The notes under the pieces are model-generated. The model saw only the letters and a program-made list of their open reading frames with translations. It searched no databases and was not told the origin of the DNA. A program made the position numbers and the translations under genes. Below, piece after piece: positions 15,730-22,004 of a DNA stretch of 22,004 nucleotides (the stretch's first letter is position 1; every line of letters starts with the position of its first letter). The stretch is from an uncultured Nitrospinaceae bacterium (lineage in GTDB: Bacteria > Nitrospinota > Nitrospinia > Nitrospinales > VA-1): NCBI GenBank assembly GCA_913043155.1, contig CAJWLY010000008.1, forward strand, positions 1 to 22,004, written 5' to 3'.

Positions 15730-16647
15730 ATGAAACGACCTGTTCGGTTAAAAAAAGGCGATGCTGTGGGCGTGGTTGCGCCGGCAGGGGTGGTCGATCC
15801 AGAGATTCTTGAAAAAGGGCTCGGGTCGCTTAAACGTATGGGGTTTTGTCCTGTGGTGGCTGGGCATGTTTGCTCCAGGGACCGGTATTTTGCAGGAACC
15901 GACGAAGAGAGGGCAGGGGACCTGCAGACCTTGTTCGAAAATCCGGAGATCAAAGGTATCTTTTGCGCTCGAGGCGGCTATGGTGCGAACCGGATTCTTT
16001 CCCACTTGAATCCTGTAATAATCCGAAAAAATCCAAAAGTCTTTGTGGGATCCAGCGACATTACCCTGTTACTGTTGTTTCTCGTTCAACAATGTTCTCT
16101 GGTAGCGTTTCACGGCCCTATGGTCGCGGGCAATTTTGGACGCTACCCCATGTCAAGATCCAAGTCTCAGTTCCGGGCGATTCTTTCGGGAGACAGGAAA
16201 GGAAAGCGGCTTACCGCCAGGAGTGCTCGCGTTTTCAGATCGGGTACGGCCGAGGGAAAGGTGACGGGAGGCTGCCTTACTCTATTGTGCCGCTCACTCG
16301 GTACTCCGTGGGAAGTTAAATCCCGCAACCGCATCCTTCTGATTGAAGATGTCAATGAACCGCTTTACCGGATCGATGGCATGCTCTGGCAATTGAAACA
16401 GGCCGGAAAGTTTAAGGGAGTTCGTGGAATTGTATTCGGGGAAATGGTCAACTGCCTTCCTTCGGGTTACGCGGACGGGTCGTTCAAGGATGTTTTGCAT
16501 GATGTCTTTGCCGACAGTTCTTTCCCTATATTGATGAATTTCCCTTCGGGGCATGGACAGGAAATGCTCACCCTGCCGATTGGAGTTAGCGCCAAGCTGG
16601 ATGCCAAGGCAAAAACCCTTGATTTCGAAAACTGCGGAGTATTGTGA
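15730..16647 (+). CDS. ldcA: L,D-carboxypeptidase of the S66 family (murein tetrapeptide carboxypeptidase)
   Basis: LdcA removes the terminal D-alanine from murein tetrapeptides in the cytoplasm during peptidoglycan recycling. The 305-residue length is typical. The S66 catalytic triad can be placed: nucleophile Ser109 in FVGSSDIT, Glu206 in LLIEDVNEPLYR and His275 in FPSGHGQEMLTLPIG. Family phrases VVAPAG, FAGTDEERAGDLQTLF and FCARGGYGANRIL precede the nucleophile. There is no signal peptide, consistent with a cytoplasmic enzyme. The ATG at 15730 directly follows a TGA in the same frame and lacks a Shine-Dalgarno sequence, so translation may depend on reading from upstream. No other recycling genes are in the window. 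It converges on hisF, 12 bases apart. Confidence 0.93.
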   Translation: MKRPVRLKKGDAVGVVAPAGVVDPEILEKGLGSLKRMGFCPVVAGHVCSRDRYFAGTDEERAGDLQTLFENPEIKGIFCARGGYGANRILSHLNPVIIRKNPKVFVGSSDITLLLLFLVQQCSLVAFHGPMVAGNFGRYPMSRSKSQFRAILSGDRKGKRLTARSARVFRSGTAEGKVTGGCLTLLCRSLGTPWEVKSRNRILLIEDVNEPLYRIDGMLWQLKQAGKFKGVRGIVFGEMVNCLPSGYADGSFKDVLHDVFADSSFPILMNFPSGHGQEMLTLPIGVSAKLDAKAKTLDFENCGVL

Positions 16648-16659
16648 ATGATGAGGGGG

Positions 16660-17496
16660 TTATAACCGGACTGCGACCCCTTTCGCCTTCAGATACTTTT
16701 TCGTTTCCCCGATCGTGAATTCCTTGAAGTGAAAGATGGACGCGGCCAAAACGGCGTCGGCTTTGCCTTGAACGATCCCTTCGAAAAGGTGTTCCAGTGT
16801 TCCCGCCCCACCTGAAGCGATTAGGGGGATAGTGAGAGATTCGGAAATGAAACGGTTGAGTTCCAGGTCGTATCCTTTTTTTGTTCCATCGCGATCCATG
16901 CTGGTAACGAGTACTTCTCCGGCGCCGTAAATTTCCATGAGTCTAGCCCAGCGCACGGCATGGATTCCTGTAGGGTTCCTCCCCCCATGGGTGAAAACTT
17001 CGAATATGGGCTCCGGTTCGTTTTCTGTCAGGAACAGGTCAGGGTGCTGGTCGCACCAGGGTAATTTGGACTCGGCCGCTTTTGTTTCGAGGACCACTCG
17101 TTTGGCGTCGATGGCGACGACGATGCACTGGCTTCCGAAGCGCCCGGCCGCAGTACGGACAAATTCCGGGTCGTGCACTGCCGCGGTGTTGATAGCAACT
17201 TTATCAGCGCCTGCGTTGAGAAGGTTGCGAATGTCCTCCAAGGTGCGAACCCCGCCGCCCACAGTGAGGGGCATGAAAACTTTTTCGGCGGTATGGGCTA
17301 CAACGTCCAAAATGATGTCTCGTTTTTCATGCGAGGCGGTAATGTCGAGGAAGGTTAGTTCATCAGCACCTTCTTTTTCGTAGGCGGCAGCGATTTCTAC
17401 GGGGTCGCCGGCGTCGCGCAGGTTGACGAAATTGACTCCCTTGACCACTCTGCCATCTTTAACGTCGAGACAGGGAATGATCCGTTTAGCCAGCAT
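16660..17496 (-). CDS. hisF: Imidazole glycerol phosphate synthase, cyclase subunit, with an internal insertion
   Basis: HisF uses ammonia from HisH to convert PRFAR to imidazole glycerol phosphate and AICAR. The barrel is complete: RIIPCLDVKDGRVVKGVNF at the start, TVGGGVRTLEDI, NTAAVHDPEFV, IVVAIDAKRV, THGGRNPTGI, SMDRDGTKKGYDLEL and IASGGAGTLEH. Catalytic Asp11 and Asp130 are present. At 278 residues it is longer than the usual 250-260: an extra segment of about 25-30 residues (roughly 134-163, containing SKLPWCDQHPDLFLTENEPE) lies between the Asp130 strand and the THGGR motif. The ATG at 17496 overlaps hisA by 11 bases. hisH is not in the window. Confidence 0.96.
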   Translation of the reverse strand: MLAKRIIPCLDVKDGRVVKGVNFVNLRDAGDPVEIAAAYEKEGADELTFLDITASHEKRDIILDVVAHTAEKVFMPLTVGGGVRTLEDIRNLLNAGADKVAINTAAVHDPEFVRTAAGRFGSQCIVVAIDAKRVVLETKAAESKLPWCDQHPDLFLTENEPEPIFEVFTHGGRNPTGIHAVRWARLMEIYGAGEVLVTSMDRDGTKKGYDLELNRFISESLTIPLIASGGAGTLEHLFEGIVQGKADAVLAASIFHFKEFTIGETKKYLKAKGVAVRL

Positions 17497-18220
17497 GGCG
17501 GTCCAGCAACTTCAGGGTTTGGGGGTAGGTGATGTTTTTGTCGTAGAGCGCTTTTCCGATGATGATGCCTGCGATGCCGTTGGGTTCAAGGGCTAGGAGA
17601 TCTTCGACATCCTTGAGCCGACTCACGCCTCCGGAGGCGATCACGGGCAGGCTTGTGTGGTCTACGAATTCGCGGATGCTTTTCAGGTTGGGGCCTTGAA
17701 GCATTCCGTCACGACTGATATCGGTGAAGATGTACCCCGACACGCCACAGGTTTCCAGTTGGCGAGCGAGGTCGGTGGCTTTTTTGTCTGAAACTTCCAC
17801 CCACCCTTTTACAGCGACATTTCCGTCGCGCGCATCGATCCCCACCATGATTTTACCTGGGAATTCCCTGCAGGCGTCGGCGACGAATTTGGGGTCCTCC
17901 TGTGCGACGGTTCCCAGGATCACCCGGTAGGCGCCGGCGTTGATATAGGATTCGATGGTTTGGAGATTACGGATGCCTCCCCCAACCTGAATATCGACGG
18001 AACTGTTGTAAATAATTTTTTTAACGATATCGGCGTTGGCTGGTTGGCCGTTGAAGGCACCATCCAGATCAACCACATGGACGAGTGATGCCCCTTCTTC
18101 ACCCCAATGGCAGGCCATGGCGACCGGGTCGTCAGAGTAGACGGTTTCCTGGTCGGCCAGCCCTTGGGATAGGCGGACGCAACGTCCCTCCTTGATGTCG
18201 ACAGCGGGTATAATTTTCAC
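17486..18220 (-). CDS. hisA: Phosphoribosylformimino-AICAR ribotide isomerase
   Basis: HisA isomerises ProFAR to PRFAR, the substrate of HisF. The 244-residue length and barrel motifs are standard: IIPAVDIKEGRCVRLSQG with catalytic Asp8, VVDLDGAFNGQP, QVGGGIRNLQTIE, MVGIDARDGNVAVKGW with catalytic Asp129, FTDISRDGMLQGPN and IASGGVSRLKD. The start is a GTG at 18220; no ATG nearby keeps the IIPAVDI opening intact. hisF begins inside its last codons, so the two are translationally coupled and belong to one transcript. No other his genes flank it: upstream is a divergent methyltransferase. Confidence 0.97.
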   Translation of the reverse strand: MKIIPAVDIKEGRCVRLSQGLADQETVYSDDPVAMACHWGEEGASLVHVVDLDGAFNGQPANADIVKKIIYNSSVDIQVGGGIRNLQTIESYINAGAYRVILGTVAQEDPKFVADACREFPGKIMVGIDARDGNVAVKGWVEVSDKKATDLARQLETCGVSGYIFTDISRDGMLQGPNLKSIREFVDHTSLPVIASGGVSRLKDVEDLLALEPNGIAGIIIGKALYDKNITYPQTLKLLDRHAG

Positions 18221-18454
18221 TGCTTGCGTATTTTTTTAGGGATCAAATGACCTAGTTTCTACGGAGGAATAATATCAGATTTTAGTTTTTCATGGTTTTT
18301 TTATTATTCGGATACGCGACAGGCATGGAGCGCATTTAGAAATTCTATTCTCAGTTATGTTAAGGTGAAACCGTATTAAAAATATTCTCGGTGTGAAATG
18401 GAATTTCGACCGGGAAGAGTTAGGCGATCACAATCTGTTTTTACTGGTGAATGA

Positions 18455-19219
18455 ATGACAGCAAGTCCTCTTTCTGCAAGAGCCCAAAGGGAGCGGGAAG
18501 CCTATGACCAGGGGTTGAGAAGAGATGGGTACATGCGGATGTTCAGCCATACCTGCCACCTGTTTTTGCAACGGCGAGATCAGATCATTCGCCAGGAATT
18601 ACAGTATGCCGATGGAAAGAAGGTGCTGGAGTTAGGATCAATTTCCTGGGGTAGCTGGATAGAAAAAAACCATATCCGGCCAAGTGAACTACATTGCATC
18701 AACATATCCCAGGAAGAACTCAATCAGGGAATCGAGGGCGCTCGTGATTCCTCGGTTAAACCACATTTCCGGTTAATGGATGCACACCACTTGGAATTCC
18801 AAGACGAATGTTTTGATCTGGTGTTTGGTTGTGCCATCCTTCATCATCTGGATTTCGTTAAAGCGTTGGACGAGATTCGGCGTGTTCTCAAACCGGGTGG
18901 ACGAATCTTGTTTGTCGAACCGATGGGAGTCAACCCCATAGGTAAACTAGTACGGGCCATGACTCCTTTTGCGCGGACGGTCGATGAAAAACCACTGACG
19001 CTGAAGGAACTCACCGAGTTGGAGCAGCGCTTCGGTACTCGTTATTACTTTGAAGAGTTGTTCTCAGTTCCTTTGGGTGTTTTGTCCGGACTGCTGTTTA
19101 GAAGTCCGGAAAATTGGCTGACGCGATTTGCGTTTAAAATTGATTTAGCCTTGGAACGGATATTCCCTCCTTTGCGTCCTTTTTTTAGGCATGTGCTGGT
19201 GACGGGAACAAGAAAATGA
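18455..19219 (+). CDS. Class I SAM-dependent methyltransferase, substrate unknown
   Basis: A 254-residue protein of the Methyltransf_11 type. The SAM-binding motif I is VLELGSISWGSW (57-68), which starts like the consensus ELG but lacks the GxGxG run. An acidic end to strand 2 is not obvious. Later motifs are good: FRLMDAHHLEF, then DLVFGCAILHHLDF (121-134), then IRRVLKPGGRILFVEP. The last 110 residues hold basic and hydrophobic segments (LTRFAFKIDLALERIFPPLR) that may touch membrane or a lipid-like substrate. The N-terminus SARAQREREAYDQGLRRDGY is helical. The dTDP-sugar gene rfbC lies downstream on the same strand, so a role in sugar or lipid decoration is possible but not shown. Confidence 0.85.
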   Translation: MTASPLSARAQREREAYDQGLRRDGYMRMFSHTCHLFLQRRDQIIRQELQYADGKKVLELGSISWGSWIEKNHIRPSELHCINISQEELNQGIEGARDSSVKPHFRLMDAHHLEFQDECFDLVFGCAILHHLDFVKALDEIRRVLKPGGRILFVEPMGVNPIGKLVRAMTPFARTVDEKPLTLKELTELEQRFGTRYYFEELFSVPLGVLSGLLFRSPENWLTRFAFKIDLALERIFPPLRPFFRHVLVTGTRK

Positions 19220-19431
19220 ACCGTTAAAAACCGGCGATTCCTAGACGGTGATCAATAAGAACTTCGCCTTTCTTGGTTGAATGAAGGTTTTTTTTTAGAC
19301 CAAATTCTTCACGCTCTTGACAAGATGGATCGGTGGGACAGGTTTTGACGTTTGTGGTAGACATAGGCGTGAAAAACAAAGGTTGCAGGAGTTAACTAAC
19401 CTTAGTGCCGTGGGGTAAAGGCAAAAATTCT

Positions 19432-19959
19432 ATGAAGGTAAGTAAAACAGGTTTGGATGGGGTATTGGTCATCGAACCGAAAGTGTTCCGGGATTCTCGG
19501 GGGATATTTTATGAATCTTATTCAGGGAAAAAATATAAGGAACACGGTATTCCCAATCACTTTGTTCAGGATAACCATTCGGTATCGACCCAGGGGACTG
19601 TGCGGGGACTGCATTACCAGGTGAACCCGGGACAAGCCAAGCTGGTGCGGGTTACCCGGGGCGAGGTGTTCGACGTGGTGGTGGATATCCGGAAGGATTC
19701 ACCCACGCGCGGTAAATGGTGGGGTACCCGTCTTTCAGAAACGAACTATCTCCAATTGTACATCCCTGTAGGGTTTGCGCACGGGTTTTGCGTTTTAAGC
19801 GAATCAGCCGAATTTCTGTATAAATGTTCCGACTACTACTCTCCCGAAAATGAGCGCGGAATCATCTGGAACGATCCGGACCTCGCTATTGACTGGCCCG
19901 CTGAACAACCCATCCTTTCCGAAAAAGACCAAACTCATCCCCGTTTCCGGGATATTTAA
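19432..19959 (+). CDS. rfbC: dTDP-4-dehydrorhamnose 3,5-epimerase
   Basis: RfbC/RmlC epimerises dTDP-4-keto-6-deoxyglucose at C3 and C5 in dTDP-L-rhamnose synthesis for surface polysaccharides. I place the start at the ATG at 19432 (MKVSKTGLDGV, 175 residues), which fits the family and has AAAGG upstream; a GTG at 19405 would add nine unlikely residues. The cupin fold markers are present: VFRDSRGIFYESY, QDNHSVSTQGTVRGLHYQ with catalytic His61, QAKLVRVTRGEVFDVVVDIR, SPTRGKWWG, IPVGFAHGFCVLS, and EFLYKCSDYYSP with Tyr130. The partner genes rfbA, rfbB and rfbD are not in the window. Confidence 0.95.
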   Translation: MKVSKTGLDGVLVIEPKVFRDSRGIFYESYSGKKYKEHGIPNHFVQDNHSVSTQGTVRGLHYQVNPGQAKLVRVTRGEVFDVVVDIRKDSPTRGKWWGTRLSETNYLQLYIPVGFAHGFCVLSESAEFLYKCSDYYSPENERGIIWNDPDLAIDWPAEQPILSEKDQTHPRFRDI

Positions 19960-20040
19960 ATTTTTTGCTTAAACAAGTTACTAGGTGATGTGAACAATTT
20001 GGATGTTTTCGGGTTCGGTTGTCTTGGGGCGAATAAATGA

Positions 20041-20073
20041 AAGCCCGGACGAGTTTTATTTCCGTCCGGGCTT
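20041..20073. terminator. Strong hairpin terminator between rfbC and the peroxiredoxin gene
   Basis: aagcccggacg (20041-20051) and cgtccgggctt (20063-20073) are perfect 11-base complements around an 11-base T-rich loop. It lies between convergent genes and can serve both, although the T-runs beyond the stem are short. Confidence 0.85.
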
Positions 20074-20092
20074 GCTTTGTAAGATAAAACGA

Positions 20093-20728
20093 TTATAGGT
20101 CGGGTTGCGGGGTCATTCGCAGGTAAGGTTTGACCTCCTTGAACCCTTTTGGAAACTTCGCAGGGATGTCCTCGGTTTTGATCGCCGGAACCACCACGCA
20201 GTCGTCGCCGCGCTTCCAGTCGGCGGGGGTGGCCACTTGGTAATTGGCTGTCAACTGAAGTGAATCGACCACCCGAAGAATTTCATCGAAGTTCCTGCCC
20301 GTTGAAGCTGGATAGGTCAACTGTAGTTTTACTTTCTTATCCGGACCAATGATGAATACCGTGCGAACGGTCAGATTATCCAGCGCATTCGGATGAATCA
20401 TGTCATACATCGTGGCTACCTTGCGGTCGGGATCTGCGATGATCGGGTAGTTCATCGTGCAGTTTTGCGTCTCGTTGATGTCGCCGATCCATCCTTTGTG
20501 TGATTCTAGGTCATCGACGCTGACGGCGATCATCTTGACGTTGCGTTTTTCAAATTCTGGTTTTAAGTTGGCGACGCGGCCAAGCTCGGTAGTGCAGACT
20601 GGAGTGTAATCTTTCGGGTGTGAAAACAGGATGCCCCAACCGTCACCCAGCCACTTATGAAATTCGATAGTGCCCTCTGTCGTCTCCGCGGTGAAGTCCG
20701 GAGTCGTATCACCTAATCTTATAGCCAT
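20093..20728 (-). CDS. 1-Cys peroxiredoxin (Prx6 type)
   Basis: A thiol peroxidase that reduces hydrogen peroxide and organic peroxides. The 211-residue length and the C-terminal extension (about 160-211, with DWKRGDDCVVVPAI and FKEVKPYLRMTPQPDL) are those of the Prx6 group. The active-site motif is SHPKDYTPVCTTELG, with peroxidatic Cys45, Thr42 and Pro38. Arg122 (LTVRTVFIIGPDKKV) completes the site. Cys90 and a cysteine in DDCVV exist but are not in the position of the resolving cysteine of 2-Cys enzymes. The ATG at 20728 has a good AAAGGAAA ribosome site. A leader of about 200 bases is possible if the promoter at 20942-20950 is used. Confidence 0.95.
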   Translation of the reverse strand: MAIRLGDTTPDFTAETTEGTIEFHKWLGDGWGILFSHPKDYTPVCTTELGRVANLKPEFEKRNVKMIAVSVDDLESHKGWIGDINETQNCTMNYPIIADPDRKVATMYDMIHPNALDNLTVRTVFIIGPDKKVKLQLTYPASTGRNFDEILRVVDSLQLTANYQVATPADWKRGDDCVVVPAIKTEDIPAKFPKGFKEVKPYLRMTPQPDL

Positions 20729-21114
20729 GATAGTTTCCTTTCCATGTCGAGTTTGTAATACAAGTTCTGGTTTTTTTTAAAGAAAGAAGGACCCGTCTAT
20801 CAAAAGAGATCGTTTCCCAGGAAGCAACTGCCTGATTTCCCCTTAAGTGCCGGGGCATTTATTGACAGCAGCTCCCCCTTCCAAAGTATCCAGAAGTTAT
20901 TGTAAAATCAACTTCCAAGAGAATATGGCTTCGGTCTATAAATTATAGCACAAGGTGAGCACTGGAACTAAAATTCCAAACGCTTAAATAATTGCTAATT
21001 AAGGACTTTGCTTAAAATGGAAAAGGCGACAACTCCTGATAGTTATGATGTGTTGGGGGCGCTTGCAGATCTAAAAAATTTAGCTTGATTCACCCCGGAA
21101 AGCAGGTTGTTCCC
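20729..21114. other. 386-base divergent intergenic region
   Basis: It separates the peroxiredoxin gene (minus) from the small membrane protein (plus). Apart from the extended -10 box at 20942-20950 I see no further named element. No ORF here has family features. Confidence 0.5.
20942..20950 (-). promoter_or_regulatory. Extended -10 promoter element toward the peroxiredoxin gene
   Basis: On the minus strand the bases read TGCTATAAT, a perfect extended -10 box. There is no good -35 box at the usual distance, so an activator could be involved. Transcription would start near 20935, about 205 bases before the peroxiredoxin ATG. Confidence 0.35.
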
Positions 21115-21456
21115 ATGCAGGATATGCAGGAGAAAATTGAACAGACATTGCATCTTATGCTGATGCTCTGGGCGCTGTTTATGATTGCCCTGTATGCCTG
21201 CTCGTTTCTGGCCGAGTATCATTTCCCCGGTACACGGGAAGAGATGCTTCCGGGAGAGAAGATGTTGGAGAATTTGCAGAAAGTATTTTTTTTCGCACTG
21301 ATGGGGATGGGGTTTCTAATCGACCTTGTTCGCATGCGTCGGGATCGGGGTCAGGCTTTCTTATTTCTGGTGCTGTCGCTAGCCGTAGGCGGATTTGCCG
21401 GTGGAGTGGGCGCCCTGCAGTATCGGGCTTTGGCATTTTTATTTGAGGGCGGGTGA
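21115..21456 (+). CDS. Small uncharacterised membrane protein
   Basis: About 113 residues from the ATG at 21115 (MQDMQEKIEQTL); a TTG at 21085 would add ten residues, and an ATG at 21124 is also possible. Three hydrophobic stretches are visible: LHLMLMLWALFMIALYACSF, VFFFALMGMGFLIDLV, and AFLFLVLSLAVGGFAGGVGA running on to LAFLF. Between the first two is a soluble, charged loop (about 30 residues, GTREEMLPGEKMLENLQK). A basic turn (RMRRDRGQ) precedes the third, which points to a cytoplasmic side there. I do not recognise the family. It stands alone upstream of tRNA-Lys. Confidence 0.65.
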   Translation: MQDMQEKIEQTLHLMLMLWALFMIALYACSFLAEYHFPGTREEMLPGEKMLENLQKVFFFALMGMGFLIDLVRMRRDRGQAFLFLVLSLAVGGFAGGVGALQYRALAFLFEGG

Positions 21457-21473
21457 GACGGCGCGCCGCCCGA

Positions 21474-21500
21474 TTGACTCAGACTATGCGAAATGATAAT
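21474..21500 (+). promoter_or_regulatory. Candidate promoter of tRNA-Lys
   Basis: TTGACT (21474-21479) and GATAAT (21495-21500) are 15 bases apart, a little short of the ideal. Transcription would start near 21507, leaving a leader of about 28 bases for RNase P to remove. Confidence 0.35.
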
Positions 21501-21534
21501 TTGACAGGGATTTCTGCATACAATCAAAATAACT

Positions 21535-21610
<76 letters not shown>

Positions 21611-21619
21611 TTTAAAACA

Positions 21620-21651
21620 ATGGGTTACAGTTTAGGCTGTAGCCCATTTTT
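21620..21651 (+). terminator. Rho-independent terminator after tRNA-Lys
   Basis: atgggttacag (21620-21630) pairs with ctgtagcccat (21637-21647), 11 pairs including one G-T wobble, around a six-base loop, and is followed by five T. Confidence 0.85.
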
Positions 21652-22004
21652 GCTTGAAGTTAGCATATAAGTTAGCAATTTGTCCGGGTTAGGTGTTATG
21701 AGATGAGGCACAAAGCAGGGCAGTCATCCGGAAATAGGTTCGGCAAAGTCTTGTGCAAAGGTACCCCCACCCCCAAGTAGGAGTCCCATGGGTGTACCTC
21801 CCTTAATATATGTATGGGTTGTCTGGGAGAAAAATTTTGTTGGAATTTTCTAGATCAACTCTAGCGACCAATCCTACCCAACAAGGGGAAACTCCCCGTT
21901 TAACGCCTTGTGGGGCCTGTGGCGGGACAAAGTGTCACCCCGCATATATGTCAAAAGTCTAGCTGTTTTTCGCCGCCGCGTACCCGCAGTAGCCCTATCC
22001 CACG
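21652..22004. other. 353-base non-coding right end
   Basis: No ORF with family features is visible. It holds two direct copies of aagttagca (21657-21665 and 21669-21677, 12 bases apart) just after the tRNA terminator, and a small gggg/cccc hairpin near 21885-21897. The 3' side of a tRNA gene is a common integration site, but no integrase is in view. Confidence 0.45.

Noticed and set aside
15549..15953. 134-codon minus ORF opposite ldcA
   Set aside because: It is mostly antisense to the well-supported ldcA start and shows no family motif.
20093..20728. Reading the peroxiredoxin as a 2-Cys AhpC
   Set aside because: The length, C-terminal extension and lack of a resolving cysteine in the usual place fit the 1-Cys Prx6 group.
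21501..21506. Perfect TTGACA just before tRNA-Lys
   Set aside because: A -10 box at the normal distance would put the transcription start inside the tRNA, and the nearby TACAAT is only 12 bases away, too close to pair with it.

Overview
The window looks like a stretch of chromosome from a free-living Gram-negative-type bacterium of moderate GC. It carries housekeeping and biosynthetic genes (serA, serC, hisA, hisF, dut, nfu-type, dgt-type, ldcA, rfbC, a 1-Cys peroxiredoxin, tRNA-Lys), with no phage, insertion sequence, CRISPR array or rRNA. The gene mix, including a gliding-type ABC operon and many lineage-specific small proteins, would fit Nitrospinota or a deltaproteobacterium-like lineage. 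That placement is an impression, not something the sequence proves.

Layout. Positions 1-1251 hold a 5'-truncated SEC-C-motif protein and a cytoplasmic parvulin-type isomerase on the plus strand, closed by a terminator shared with the convergent serA. Positions 1278-4346 (minus) are the serine pathway: a 68-residue N-terminal stump of a class V aminotransferase, then serC overlapping it, then serA. Positions 5140-7848 (plus) hold a TPR-like protein, a dGTPase-family HD hydrolase and a LOG-family phosphoribohydrolase. Positions 7910-9316 (minus) hold an Nfu-type iron-sulfur scaffold and dUTPase. Positions 9317-10197 contain no convincing protein gene but do contain nested inverted repeats with a promoter-like and a terminator-like flank. 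Positions 10198-15260 (minus) are a tight four-gene ABC operon: ATPase, permease, GldG-like protein, DUF4340 protein. Then come ldcA (plus), hisA-hisF (minus), a methyltransferase and rfbC (plus), a peroxiredoxin (minus), a small membrane protein and tRNA-Lys(CTT) with its own terminator (plus).

How the genes work together. SerA and SerC catalyse consecutive steps to phosphoserine. HisA and HisF act consecutively in histidine synthesis. The dGTPase-like protein and dUTPase both act on dNTP pools. The ABC ATPase, permease and GldG-like protein should form one membrane complex, with the DUF4340 protein as its probable extracytoplasmic partner.

Most worth a second look: (1) the candidate structured RNA at about 9534-9968; (2) the aminotransferase stump fused by overlap to an AT-richer serC, which looks like gene replacement; (3) a fourfold internal repeat in the DUF4340 protein; (4) an insertion of about 25-30 residues in HisF directly after a catalytic aspartate; (5) a degenerate interspersed repeat upstream of dgt.
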